From Caballeronia sp. BR00000012568055 (GTDB lineage: Bacteria > Pseudomonadota > Gammaproteobacteria > Burkholderiales > Burkholderiaceae), in contig NZ_JAQFVG010000268.1 in assembly GCF_029439455.1 (NCBI RefSeq), forward strand, positions 51,148 through 115,147: a stretch of 64,000 bases of DNA. Reading direction: 5' to 3'. Within the stretch, counting starts at the first letter, position 1. Each line of letters begins with the position of its first letter. The position numbers and the translations under genes were made by a program. Under the pieces are notes generated by a model, which saw only the letters and a program-made list of their open reading frames with translations, had not been told where the DNA came from and searched no databases. Below, piece by piece: positions 38,848 to 49,005 of the stretch.

Positions 38848-39258
38848 ATGACGATGCAGGCGTTGACGCTCAGCGTGTCGATCAACCGGAACTGGAAGGA
38901 TCTCTACGACGCCATCTGGCGGCCGGAAGCGTTTCAGAAATGGGCATCGGGCATGGCGGAATCGACGCTGGAACCGGACGGCGATCAGTGGAAAGCGCGC
39001 GGTCCGGCTGGCGATGTGACGATCCGCTTCACCGCATATAACGACTTCGGCGTGATGGACCACACGGTCCGTCTCGCCAGTGGCGATAAAAGCGGCGACG
39101 AAATTCACGTGCCCTTGCGCGTATTCGCAAACGGCGACGGTGCGGAAGTCACGCTCACGCTGTTCCGCCAACCCGGCATGTCCGACGACCAATTCGCCGC
39201 CGATGCCGACTGGGTGCGCCGCGATCTCGCCACGCTCGCGCAGCGCTTCTCAACGTAA
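38848..39258 (+). CDS. SRPBCC (START/Bet v1-like) family protein
   Basis: A 136-residue soluble protein with the helix-grip pattern: an N-terminal SINRNWKDLYDAIWRPEAFQKW helix segment, central beta strands (WKARGPAGDVTIRFTAYND, VMDHTVRL) and a long C-terminal helix (DQFAADADWVRRDLATLAQRF). Such folds bind hydrophobic ligands; the ligand is unknown. CGGAG precedes the ATG. It converges with arfB, with only 13 bases between the two stops. Confidence 0.75.
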   Translation: MTMQALTLSVSINRNWKDLYDAIWRPEAFQKWASGMAESTLEPDGDQWKARGPAGDVTIRFTAYNDFGVMDHTVRLASGDKSGDEIHVPLRVFANGDGAEVTLTLFRQPGMSDDQFAADADWVRRDLATLAQRFST

Positions 39259-39271
39259 CGCTTATAACGCT

Positions 39272-39679
39272 TTACTCTCCGCGCACCGGCCCACGTCCGG
39301 CCTTGATCGCGCCGCGCTTCACCTTCCCCTCCACACGCCGCACTTGCGATGCCCGCGTCGGCCGCGTCGCGACGCGTTTCTTGCGCGTGATGCTGACACT
39401 GCGAATCAGTTCGTCGAGCCGCGCCAGCGCCGCCGCGCGATTCATATCCTGCGTCCGATACTCCTGCGCCTTGATCACCACCACGCCGTCCCGTGTCACG
39501 CGACTATCGGATAAATCGAGCAGACGTTGCTTGATATGCTCCGGCAGCGACGACGCGCGGATATCGAAGCGCAGATGAATCGCGCTCGATACCTTGTTGA
39601 CGTTCTGCCCGCCCGCGCCCTGCGCGCGCACGGCCGTCAGCTCGATTTCATTCGGCGGCACGGTGAAGCTGTCGGTCAT
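39272..39679 (-). CDS. arfB: Alternative ribosome-rescue factor ArfB (class I release-factor domain)
   Basis: A 135-residue protein with the release-factor GGQ motif in AQGAGGQNVNKVSSAIHLRFD near the N-terminus and a basic C-terminal tail (TRKKRVATRPTRASQVRRVEGKVKRG) that would enter the mRNA channel of stalled ribosomes. It hydrolyses peptidyl-tRNA on non-stop complexes. Length and order match ArfB (YaeJ). It lies downstream of the recCBD operon with a gap of about 40 bases. Confidence 0.93.
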   Translation of the reverse strand: MTDSFTVPPNEIELTAVRAQGAGGQNVNKVSSAIHLRFDIRASSLPEHIKQRLLDLSDSRVTRDGVVVIKAQEYRTQDMNRAAALARLDELIRSVSITRKKRVATRPTRASQVRRVEGKVKRGAIKAGRGPVRGE

Positions 39680-39720
39680 CAGTCGTGCTCCTTATCGGTG
39701 CGTCCGGGCTTCATCGGGCT

Positions 39721-41703
39721 TCAGGTTAATCGCTGCATTCTCGCAGCAAGTCCGGAATCGCGCCGGGTCGGCGCATCGACGGCTTGTTTGAAAATCTCGG
39801 CAGAACCGAATATTTCGACGCGCCGCCGCGCCCGCGTGATCGCCGTATAGACGAGTTCACGCGACAGCACGCGCACGAATGCGCCCGGCAACACGAGCGC
39901 CGCGTGCTCGAATTCCGAGCCTTGCGACTTGTGCACCGTCAACGCGAAGGCCGTATCGTGCGGCGGCAGCGCAGCGGGCGATACATAGCGCAGCGTGCCA
40001 TCGGCCATGCGGAATGCGACGCGCAATGCGCCGTCCGCGCCCGGCAGCGCGATGCCGATATCGCCATTGAACAGGCCAAGCGCATAGTCGTTGCGCGTCA
40101 CGATCACGGGCCGGCCCGCGAACCATTGCGCGCCCATCGCCAGTGCGATGCCCGCTCGCTCGCGCACCTTCGCCGCGATGCGCGCGTTCACTTCATCCAC
40201 GCCGCGCGGGCCTTTTCTCGTCGCGCAGAGAATGCGGAAGCGGTTCAGCGCATCGAAGAGTTGCGCTTCGGCGGCCTGCGATGCGGGTTCGCTGTCGAGC
40301 AGAACGCTTAAAGCTTCGGCATACGGCGCGAAGCCGCGCGCAAGGCGCGTCAGCACGCGATCGTTGAGCGTGGGATGCGCGTCGTCGAAAAGCACGGCGT
40401 CGTGCGTGTCGCGCGCTTCGTGGATCGCGTCAGTCACGTCGAGCGAGGACAGCGCGGCGGATGCGTTGCCGTCGCGAATCGCAATCGACAATCGGCCGAT
40501 GTCCGAGTCCAGCCCGAATCGATAATTCCGCGCGAGCCAGACGACGCAATCGGTCAACGGCGGATCGGCTTCGGTCTGCGTTTCAGGTTCGCTCCATGTG
40601 TCGAATAACACGGCGTAACCGTCGTCTTCGTCCGGCGTCGCGGCGAAGAGATCGAGTTGCGGCGGTTCAAGCTTCACCTTGGGCGGTGCTACGTTGAACC
40701 GCTTTGCATCGACGGACAGCGCCGCCGCCATTCGCGCGACGGCTGACGCACTGAACGATGGATTCGCGCTCAGTTCCGCGAACACCGCGCCCGCTTCCAC
40801 CGCCGCAAGCTGATCCTTGTCACCGAGCATGACGAGACGACTGGTCGGCGCGACCGCTTCGAGCAAATGCGCCGCGAGCGCGACGTCGATCATCGATGCT
40901 TCATCCACCACGATCACGTCGTACGGCAATGGATTATCGCGATGATGTCGAAAGCCGCCATCCGCCTGCACGCCCAGCAGGCGCTGCAAGGTGAACGACG
41001 TGCGCGGCAATCGCGCCGCAAGCTCGGGCGGTAACTTGTCCGCGCGTTCGATCAGCGCTTCCTGCATGCGCTGCGCGGCCTTGCCCGTCGGCGCCGCCAG
41101 CGCAATACGCAAGCCCGGATCGCTATCGAGCAGACACGCGAGCACGCCGACCACGGTGGTGGTTTTGCCTGTGCCCGGTCCGCCGCTCACGATGGTCAGC
41201 CGCCCCGCCAGCGCAGCAAGCGCCGCGACGCGCTGCCAGTCGATATCGTTATCGGCGGGCGGGCCGAAGAAGCGCGCGATTCGTTCGGAATGCTGCGCAA
41301 GCATTTCCTCCGATACTTCCAGCCGCGCCACGCGCGCGCGTTCCATCAAGGCCTGAGCCAGCCTGCGCTCGTAATCGAAGTAGCGCGCCAGATAAAGCCG
41401 CCCGTTTTCATCGATAACGAGAGGCAGCAGGTCCGCCGAATCTGTCCGCACCGTGCACGCGATGCCGCTTGCCAGCAAGGCATCGCGCACTTCGCTGAAG
41501 CTCGCGCCGTCGCGACGCGCCAGCGCGCCCAGCGGCATGCAGACGTGACCGAGCGCGGTCGCGCGGCTCATCGCGTGGGCGGCGCGTTCGGCCCATAGCA
41601 CGCCGCGTTCGTCCGCCCCGAGACACTTCGCAAGATCAGCCATGCGGCGCGCGAAGCCATCGGCCAGTGCGCTGCTTTCATCGATCACATTGACGGTGCT
41701 CAT
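39721..41703 (-). CDS. recD: Exodeoxyribonuclease V alpha subunit RecD
   Basis: A 660-residue helicase, slightly longer than E. coli RecD. Visible motifs are Walker A (GGPGTGKTTT), Walker B with VIVDEASMIDVALAAHLLEA, LVMLGDKDQLAAVEAGAVF and the motif VI region ALTVHKSQGSEFEHAALVL with YTAITRARRRVEIFG. It is the 5'-3' motor of the RecBCD recombination nuclease. Its ATG overlaps the recB stop by four bases, so the subunits are translationally coupled. Confidence 0.96.
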   Translation of the reverse strand: MSTVNVIDESSALADGFARRMADLAKCLGADERGVLWAERAAHAMSRATALGHVCMPLGALARRDGASFSEVRDALLASGIACTVRTDSADLLPLVIDENGRLYLARYFDYERRLAQALMERARVARLEVSEEMLAQHSERIARFFGPPADNDIDWQRVAALAALAGRLTIVSGGPGTGKTTTVVGVLACLLDSDPGLRIALAAPTGKAAQRMQEALIERADKLPPELAARLPRTSFTLQRLLGVQADGGFRHHRDNPLPYDVIVVDEASMIDVALAAHLLEAVAPTSRLVMLGDKDQLAAVEAGAVFAELSANPSFSASAVARMAAALSVDAKRFNVAPPKVKLEPPQLDLFAATPDEDDGYAVLFDTWSEPETQTEADPPLTDCVVWLARNYRFGLDSDIGRLSIAIRDGNASAALSSLDVTDAIHEARDTHDAVLFDDAHPTLNDRVLTRLARGFAPYAEALSVLLDSEPASQAAEAQLFDALNRFRILCATRKGPRGVDEVNARIAAKVRERAGIALAMGAQWFAGRPVIVTRNDYALGLFNGDIGIALPGADGALRVAFRMADGTLRYVSPAALPPHDTAFALTVHKSQGSEFEHAALVLPGAFVRVLSRELVYTAITRARRRVEIFGSAEIFKQAVDAPTRRDSGLAARMQRLT

Positions 41704-44700
41704 GCCGCGCCTCCCGCCATCAGCGCGTCGAGCGCTTCGACCAGTTCGAGCGACGGCCGTCCGCGATGCACGCCGCTGGCTGCATCGCCATCACGCCAGT
41801 CGGGACGCACGCCGCGCACGAACAAATACAGATAACCGCCGATATGCGTGTCGTATGCATAATCCGGCAAGCGCGCGCGCAAATAGCGATGCAGCGCCAC
41901 CACGTACAACAACGCCTGCAAGTGATACGCGTGATGCGCCATGGCGTCGGCGAGCGGCGCGGCGCTGTAATCGGCGGCGGTATCGCCCAGATAATTCGAT
42001 TTCCAGTCGATGATCCAGAAGCGGCCATCGTGTTCGACGATCATGTCGATGAACCCTTTGATATAGCCCGACAATGCGCCCGACTCCAACGCGACGTCCG
42101 GAAAACCGTGCGCGGCGAGCACGCGCCGCAGCGCTGCGAAATCCAGCGCGCGCGTGGGAAACAGGAACGCGAGTTCGTTCATGCGCCGCTTCATGCCGAT
42201 CGACGACAGCCGCATGCCGGGCGCGATTTCAGTGGCGACCGTGTCCGCGACGAGGCGCAGCATCATCGGTTTGAGACGCAGCGCGAGCGGTTCGGGCGCG
42301 GGCATTGGATGTTCGTGCAAGGCGCGCTCGGCGGCGGGCATCCACGAATCGGATTGCGTAAAGTCAGCCAGTTCCAGCATCCGATGCAGACAATCGCCCG
42401 CCGATGCGCCGCGCGGAAAGCCGAGGATATCGTCATCCGCGAGCGGCGCGCGGGCGGGCATCGTGGCTTCGGGCGCGATTGCCGCGAGCGCATCGTGATC
42501 GGGACGCGCTTCTACCGGATGCGGCTGCTGCGCTTCGTCCCGCGCGCCCGCCGCGATCAGCGAACTGAAGCTCGCCATGCGCCAGCTATCGCGCAGGACG
42601 CGGCGGTTGGATCGCGCAACCAGTTCGCGTTCCGTCGATTCGCGCGATTCCAGCGGCTCGCGCACATCGATCACCGGCAATTCGGTGACGCTGATCGAGC
42701 CTTGCAGCGCGTTCCACGCGGCGACGATTTCAGCGGCTTCGGGTGGATCGGCGCGGTAGGCATCGAAGGAAGTGCCGTTGCCTGCGACGAGCCAGTTCAG
42801 CACGCTGCCGCGCGATTCCTTCTCCGACCGGCTCGACAGATAGCACCCCACCACCACATAGCACCGATACACCGCCCGCGTCAGCGCCACATACACGAGC
42901 CGCGCGCGTTCGGCCGCAAGCTCACGCGCAATGGACGCTTTCGCCGCCGTTTCCTCATCACCTTCGAGCCCGTAATGCAGGACCGCGATGCCCGCATCGT
43001 CGTGATATTCCTTCGCGTCGGGCAGACCGGAACCGGATGGCTCGCGCAACAGGCCATCGCCCAGAAACGGGCAGAACACGACCGCATATTCCAGCCCTTT
43101 CGATTTGTGCACGGTGACGATCTGCACCAGATTGCGGTCCGATTCCAGCCGCAATTGCGCAACTTCGCCGCCGCCCTTCTGCTCGCGTTGTGCGGCCAGC
43201 CATCGCAATGTCGGCGCGATGCCCGGTTGTTCCGCGAAACGCGCCTGCAATAGCTCAGCGAGATGATTGACGTTGGTGAGTCGGCGCTCGCCATCGGGCT
43301 TCACGACCAGCCGCGCGGCAATCGATACCTCGCGCGCCAGCGTGCGCCACATCACCGCGAAGCCGCGTTCGTGCCAGATCGTGCGATAGCGCGAGAAGCG
43401 TTCGACCCAACTGGTGGAATCGATGGCATCGGCGGAAGTCGATGCGGCGTCGGCGTGTTCGAGACGCCAGAGCGCGGACGCGTCCAGTCCGACCCAATCC
43501 GTGGCAAGCGCCGCGCGCAGACGACGCAAATCGCCGGGTGTGTCGATGGCGGCGAGCACGCGTTCCATTTGCTCGGCATCGAACGATGCGAACACGGACG
43601 CCTGCGCCAGTTCCACGCTGCCGATGCCCCACTCGGCGAGTTCGCGCTTGATCGCGCTGCCCTGCCGATGCGTCTGCACCAGCACGGCGATATTCCCCGC
43701 CGTCAACGGCTCGTCGCCGATCGTGACGTCGCCGTTCTGCGCGCCGCGTAACAGCCGCGCGATTTCGGCAGCGCACGCGCGCGAGGCATCGCGGTTGGCG
43801 CGCGCCTTGAGCAGCGTCGATTCGCCTTGCGGCAGCATCCAGACGCAGAAATCGGCGTCATCGGAATACTTGCCAGCGGGCGTGTTGTCGATGAACGCGC
43901 CGCGCTTGCGCGTGCCCGCGCGCACCGGCTGATAGTCGAGACCATCGAGAATGAACGCGCGCGCATTGGCACCGAACACGCGGTTGCATGCATCGATAAT
44001 CTGCGCCGTCGAACGCTGATTCACCGCGAGCGTATAACGCGCGCTCGCGCTGGCGCGCGCTTCGAGATATGTGTGCAGATCGGCGGCGCGGAAGCTGTAG
44101 ATGGCTTGTTTAGGATCGCCGACCAGAAACAGCGGGCCGTGCGGCGCGAATACGCGGCGGAAGATCGCGTATTGCAGCGGATCGGTGTCCTGGAATTCGT
44201 CGATCAGCGCCGCCGGATAACGCGCGCGCAATGCCTCGGCGAGCCACGCGTGTTTGGCCAGCGCGTGATGCAGATTCGACAGCAGATCATCGAACGAAAC
44301 GATGCGCCGCGTGCGTTTGCGCGCCGCGAGTTCGGCGGGCGCGTAGTCGAGCCAGTCGCGCACGATGCTCAGCCACTGCGCGCGTTGCGAGGCTTCGGCG
44401 GCGCTCGCGGAAGCGGCGATGGCTTCGGCGTGGTCGAAGAAAGCGTGCACGGGCGGCGTGTTCTTCGCTTTCGTGCCTTTCTTGATGGCGGCGGCGGTCA
44501 GCTTGAGCGCTTTTTCCGGGAGCGCCGCGTGACAGTCGGCATCGGCGAAATATTCGGTCCATGCGGCGATTGCCGCCGCGAGAATCGATGGCTTGTGCGT
44601 GACCTTGTTGAGAATCGGTTCGGCATCGGCAAGCAGTTTGAAGATGAGATCGCGTTCGGCGTGCCACAGCGCGCAGGCGTCATCGAACATGGTTTGGCGA

Positions 44701-45377
44701 TGCGCTGCGTCTTCATCGCTTGCCGCTGCCGCGAATGGCCAGCGCAGTTCGGCCAAGGGTTTCTTCAATCGCCGCGCCAACTGCGCATCCAGCGATGCCG
44801 GTCCCGCCTTGTTCGCCACCAGCCACGACGCAAACGACGGCGCGCGCGCCGCCTGCGCTTCTACGCGCTCGCGCCAGAAGTCCGCCGCCAGTTCGAAGCG
44901 CAACGCGCTGTCGTCGGCTTCCATGTCGAAGTCGAAGGGCATCGCGGCGGCGAACGGCGCTTCCTGCAGCGCGCGCTGACAGAACGCGTGGATCGTATGG
45001 ATGGCTGCCTGATCGAACGTGGACAGCGCAATGCGAATGCGTTGCAGCGCTTCTTCCGGTTCGATCGCGTCGAGCGTGGTTTCGAACAGGCGCTCGATGA
45101 ACGGATCGCCGCCTGCATCGCCGGTTTCGATGGCGTGCGCCACGCCCGTCAGCCGCGTGCGAATGCGCTCGTGCAGTTCGGCGGTCGCAGCTTTCGTGAA
45201 CGTCACCACCAGAATGCGATCGACGCTCAGCCGTTTTTCGAGCAGCAAGCGCACGTAGAGCGCGCAAATATTCCACGTCTTGCCCGTTCCCGCCGATGCT
45301 TCGATTTGATTGACGCCATCGAGCGGGCACGTGAAGACTTCGAGTTCCTGCACGTCGTTGCTGTCCAAGGTATTCAT
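41700..45377 (-). CDS. recB: Exodeoxyribonuclease V beta subunit RecB
   Basis: A 1225-residue helicase-nuclease. Walker A is IEASAGTGKTWN near residue 30, Walker B is ALIDEFQDTDPLQY, then LVGDPKQAIYSFR, and the C-terminal nuclease domain shows FIDMIVEHDGRFWIIDWKSNYLG, with the catalytic D-x-K. It is the 3'-5' motor and nuclease of RecBCD. The start at 45377 overlaps the recC stop by four bases; the open frame upstream to 45545 lies inside recC and is not coding. Confidence 0.97.
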   Translation of the reverse strand: MNTLDSNDVQELEVFTCPLDGVNQIEASAGTGKTWNICALYVRLLLEKRLSVDRILVVTFTKAATAELHERIRTRLTGVAHAIETGDAGGDPFIERLFETTLDAIEPEEALQRIRIALSTFDQAAIHTIHAFCQRALQEAPFAAAMPFDFDMEADDSALRFELAADFWRERVEAQAARAPSFASWLVANKAGPASLDAQLARRLKKPLAELRWPFAAAASDEDAAHRQTMFDDACALWHAERDLIFKLLADAEPILNKVTHKPSILAAAIAAWTEYFADADCHAALPEKALKLTAAAIKKGTKAKNTPPVHAFFDHAEAIAASASAAEASQRAQWLSIVRDWLDYAPAELAARKRTRRIVSFDDLLSNLHHALAKHAWLAEALRARYPAALIDEFQDTDPLQYAIFRRVFAPHGPLFLVGDPKQAIYSFRAADLHTYLEARASASARYTLAVNQRSTAQIIDACNRVFGANARAFILDGLDYQPVRAGTRKRGAFIDNTPAGKYSDDADFCVWMLPQGESTLLKARANRDASRACAAEIARLLRGAQNGDVTIGDEPLTAGNIAVLVQTHRQGSAIKRELAEWGIGSVELAQASVFASFDAEQMERVLAAIDTPGDLRRLRAALATDWVGLDASALWRLEHADAASTSADAIDSTSWVERFSRYRTIWHERGFAVMWRTLAREVSIAARLVVKPDGERRLTNVNHLAELLQARFAEQPGIAPTLRWLAAQREQKGGGEVAQLRLESDRNLVQIVTVHKSKGLEYAVVFCPFLGDGLLREPSGSGLPDAKEYHDDAGIAVLHYGLEGDEETAAKASIARELAAERARLVYVALTRAVYRCYVVVGCYLSSRSEKESRGSVLNWLVAGNGTSFDAYRADPPEAAEIVAAWNALQGSISVTELPVIDVREPLESRESTERELVARSNRRVLRDSWRMASFSSLIAAGARDEAQQPHPVEARPDHDALAAIAPEATMPARAPLADDDILGFPRGASAGDCLHRMLELADFTQSDSWMPAAERALHEHPMPAPEPLALRLKPMMLRLVADTVATEIAPGMRLSSIGMKRRMNELAFLFPTRALDFAALRRVLAAHGFPDVALESGALSGYIKGFIDMIVEHDGRFWIIDWKSNYLGDTAADYSAAPLADAMAHHAYHLQALLYVVALHRYLRARLPDYAYDTHIGGYLYLFVRGVRPDWRDGDAASGVHRGRPSLELVEALDALMAGGAA

Positions 45378-48300
45378 GCGGCGTCGCTCCGCAGATGCTT
45401 CACAAGCGGTTCGAACACGATGCGCGCGATTTCCGCGAAGGCATCGTCGAGTTCGAGTTCCACGCCGCGAAACGCGATGCGATACACCGGATCGTCGCTT
45501 TCCGGCCGTTTGCGCGAACCAGCGCGCGTGGCTTCGGGGCTCCATTCTTCCTGCGCGGCTTTATCGCCCTTTTCGCCTTCGCTGACCTTGAGCCACGCGC
45601 TCTTCGGGAAAAATTTGAGCGGCATACGCCGTCCCGCGCGATACAACGCGGCAAGCGCAGCCAGATGCGCGTCAGGATCATCGACCGGCATCAGCTCGAA
45701 ATCGCCCGATTGCGCGCCGCGCCCATGCCAGATCGTGCGGCGCGGACCATCCGGAAGCGCCGCGCAGTATGCAAGATGCGCGAGCCACGCGATCAGATAG
45801 TCACGCGCGCGCGGCGCATCGTAGCGATAAATCACCTGTCCTTGCGGCGTCAGCCGGTTGAGCGTGCCGACGAGCGTGAGCGGACGCGTATCGGCCAATG
45901 CTTCGTCGTACGGACCGAACAGATCGATGCCACCGGTATTCGGCCAGCGCGGCGCGATCTCCAAAGCGAACGGGAGACGCATCGCGCCCTCGGCAATCGA
46001 TGCGCGCACGCGTTCCGACAGTTGCGTCAGCGCATGCAGTTCGCGCGCCTGCCACACGCCGCCCGTCGCGCCGCCCGGCATTTCGGGACTGGCGCGCGCG
46101 ACATCGCGGGCACGCGCGCGGGCGCGGCGGGCGTTGTCGTCGGTGGCATCGAGCAGCGAAGGCAGCACGCGGCTGGCGAGCGCATCGCGGCCCGAGAAGC
46201 TCAGTTCGAACGGCTCGGTATCGTCGAGTTCGGCTTCGGCATCGACCAGGGCGATACCCAAACGGTCGCGCAGCAACGCGCGTGCGGGATGCCGCCAGAA
46301 GCGCGCGAAGTCATCGAACGCGACGCTTTCCGCGTCTTCTTCGGCGGGAAGCGGCGTGCGGAAGAACGGCGTGTCGTAGCGCTTGCGGCCTTGCGCCAGT
46401 TCGCGTGCGAGTTCGGCGCGCTCGGGTTCGTAGGTGAACAGGTGGCCATTCGGCGCGAAGTATTCAGGCGCGTACGGCTGCAACGGATGCTCGAATACGA
46501 AGCGCGCGCGCGCCTCGTCCAGTTCCTTTGGCGCGGCATGTTTGCCCGCGACCGACTGCGCCAGATAGTCGAGCATTTCATCGATAAGCGCAGCGGGCGG
46601 CAGCACGGCGTTATCGCGAATACTGCGCCCGGTGTACGACACGAGGAAACGATCGCGCGCCGCGAGCAGCAGGTCGAGGAACAGATTGCGCTCGTCGTCG
46701 CGGCGCTGACGGTCGCCTAACTTGCCGAAGTTCGCCATCAGGTCGAACTCGTCGGCACGCGCCAGCGAGGGCAACATGCCATCGTCCATGCCCAGCAGAC
46801 ACACCACGCGATACGGCAGCCCCCGCAAGCTCGTCAGCGACGAAAACGTCACGCCGCCCCACGGCACGCCGCCGCGCGCGGGATCGTCGAGCGTGTCGGT
46901 GAGCGCGGTGCGGACCACGGCGGCGGACACTTCGGTGTCGCCTGCGCCTTCGGTCATCGCGGCGATTAGCGAATCGATCGCATCGCGCACGTCACCGATG
47001 GTGTCGTTGAACGCGACGCCTGCATCGAAGAAGCGCGTGAGGGCGTCGAGCAGCACGTCGCCCCAGGCGCGCGCGGTTCGCGGATGCGCGATCTGCGCGG
47101 CGAGTGCATCGATATCATCGACGAAGCGCGTGAGACGACCGAGCAATTCGGCCTCCGATCCGTTCGCGCCTTCCACCGGCAGCCATTCCGCGACCGGCGC
47201 GCCGCCGCCCGGCAACGCGTAGCCGAGATAGAGACGCGTAAGGGCATCGGCGAAGGTGTGGCGCGCGGGCGGAACATCGTCGTCCGAACCGGCTTCAGGA
47301 CGCAAAACCGGACGCAAACCGCGACGCGCACCCGCCGCCGCAAGCCATTCCTGCGCCGTTTCGAGCGATACCGCGTCGATGCCGTAACGCGCCGCGATGG
47401 CATCGACACGCAGCCATTCGATCAACTCCGGCGCGCCGACGCTGCGCTCGGGCAACGCAAGCCAGTCGAGCAGCGCACGCGCCACCGGATTCGCCTGCGA
47501 CGGCGGCAAACCCGTTATCCGATACGGAATGCGCCGCCGTTCGTTGCTCGCGCCTGCGGGCGCGGTGCCGAACACGCCATCGATCAGCGGACCGGCCACG
47601 GCGAGATCCGGAAACGCCACCAGCACGTCCGACGGCTCCAATCCTTCGATCTGATCGAACCAGTCGAGCAGCCGGTCGTGCAGCACTTCGAGCTGCCGCG
47701 ACAAGCTGTGACACACATGCACTTCGATACCCGCTTCGACGATGTCATCGACCTCGGGCACGACGTTTTCTTCATCGAGCGCAAGAATGCCGTTCTGCAC
47801 GCGCGCGAGCCACGTCGGCGCGGCGTTCTCTTCGTAAAGCTGCCGCTCCGTCGATGCCGCGCTTTCCGTCAGTTCGTGCAGCATATGCAGTTGCGCCTGC
47901 GTCTGCCTTCCCCATTCCGCGAGCAGCGGATGCCCGACTTCCTGATAATCCGCCTCGCCCTTCAATTGCAATTGCTCGACGCGCCCGACACTGACGATGT
48001 CGTACCAAAACTCCTGACACGGATTGAGCGCGTACACGCGCACGTCGATCCATCGCGACAGCGTGCGCAACAACGCGATATGCAGCGGCGGCATGGTCGG
48101 CAACGCGAACACGCTGATGCGCTTCGGCCAGTCGATCGACTTGGCGAACGCGGCATCGTACTGTGGCGCTTCGGCAAGAAATCGATACGCGGGCGGCGTG
48201 GCATCCGCGGATTCGCTTTGCGCGGCAAGATCGGCCAATAGCACGCGCCATAACGCGGCCTGCCAGCGTTCGTCTTCGCGCTGCAGATCGTTGGTGGCTT

Positions 48301-48820
48301 GAAGTCGCGGCCCGCGTGCATCGATTTCCGATACACCGCCCGCGAGAATCGAGCCGCCCGCCTGCCACTGCGTCAGCCATTCCGGCCGATACGTCAGATA
48401 GTGATCGAAGACCGTCGCGACGCGGCGCGCGAGTTCGTAGCGCATGGAGTCGTCGGCATCGGCGGCGGCAGCGTCGAGATAGGCGGACAGACGCGCGGAC
48501 TCGCGCAGCGCGGGGTCATCGAATAAACGAAAACAGCGCCACGCCAAACGATCCGGCGAGAACGGCGAACGCGCGGGCACCGGCAGCACGCGGCCGATCT
48601 GCGTCCACAGCCATTGCGCGAGATAGCAAAACTCAACGTTCGCGCAGATGCCGAAGCGCGCGGCCATATCCAGTTCCAGACGGCGGCGCAGCGCGGCGCT
48701 CGGCACGATCACCGATTCGATCGCGAACGGATCGCCCGCCTGATGCGCGTAGGCGTCGAGGTCTTCGAAAAGCGCGGCGGCGAGCGTTTCGTGACGGTTC
48801 GAATAGAAAAGTTCGAGCAT
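45374..48820 (-). CDS. recC: Exodeoxyribonuclease V gamma subunit RecC
   Basis: A 1148-residue subunit that recognises Chi and guides the unwound strands. Family marks are MLELFYSNRHETLAAAL at the start, VIVPSAALRRRLELDMA, CANVEFCYLAQWLW and FSSLTSLRGLPYRVVCLLGMDDGMLP. It is the first gene of the recC-recB-recD operon. The start at 48820 is chosen because it matches the family start; the frame stays open to 48889 with no visible ribosome binding site at either. The divergent gene at 49006 leaves about 185 bases for two promoters. Confidence 0.95.
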   Translation of the reverse strand: MLELFYSNRHETLAAALFEDLDAYAHQAGDPFAIESVIVPSAALRRRLELDMAARFGICANVEFCYLAQWLWTQIGRVLPVPARSPFSPDRLAWRCFRLFDDPALRESARLSAYLDAAAADADDSMRYELARRVATVFDHYLTYRPEWLTQWQAGGSILAGGVSEIDARGPRLQATNDLQREDERWQAALWRVLLADLAAQSESADATPPAYRFLAEAPQYDAAFAKSIDWPKRISVFALPTMPPLHIALLRTLSRWIDVRVYALNPCQEFWYDIVSVGRVEQLQLKGEADYQEVGHPLLAEWGRQTQAQLHMLHELTESAASTERQLYEENAAPTWLARVQNGILALDEENVVPEVDDIVEAGIEVHVCHSLSRQLEVLHDRLLDWFDQIEGLEPSDVLVAFPDLAVAGPLIDGVFGTAPAGASNERRRIPYRITGLPPSQANPVARALLDWLALPERSVGAPELIEWLRVDAIAARYGIDAVSLETAQEWLAAAGARRGLRPVLRPEAGSDDDVPPARHTFADALTRLYLGYALPGGGAPVAEWLPVEGANGSEAELLGRLTRFVDDIDALAAQIAHPRTARAWGDVLLDALTRFFDAGVAFNDTIGDVRDAIDSLIAAMTEGAGDTEVSAAVVRTALTDTLDDPARGGVPWGGVTFSSLTSLRGLPYRVVCLLGMDDGMLPSLARADEFDLMANFGKLGDRQRRDDERNLFLDLLLAARDRFLVSYTGRSIRDNAVLPPAALIDEMLDYLAQSVAGKHAAPKELDEARARFVFEHPLQPYAPEYFAPNGHLFTYEPERAELARELAQGRKRYDTPFFRTPLPAEEDAESVAFDDFARFWRHPARALLRDRLGIALVDAEAELDDTEPFELSFSGRDALASRVLPSLLDATDDNARRARARARDVARASPEMPGGATGGVWQARELHALTQLSERVRASIAEGAMRLPFALEIAPRWPNTGGIDLFGPYDEALADTRPLTLVGTLNRLTPQGQVIYRYDAPRARDYLIAWLAHLAYCAALPDGPRRTIWHGRGAQSGDFELMPVDDPDAHLAALAALYRAGRRMPLKFFPKSAWLKVSEGEKGDKAAQEEWSPEATRAGSRKRPESDDPVYRIAFRGVELELDDAFAEIARIVFEPLVKHLRSDAA

Positions 48821-49005
48821 GGAAAGCGGCTTGCTAAGTGGCTCGACGAACGGCAATTCGCAAAGCTTTGTCAATTGAAGTGCCAGCATAACAAAGCGCG
48901 CTTATCGTCGAGAACTAGGCCGAATGGCCTACTGTCCGATGCACGGGTGAGTTGAGTTAGACTCGTTCTCGCCTTGTCCTCCAGGCTTATAAGAATCAGG
49001 AAACG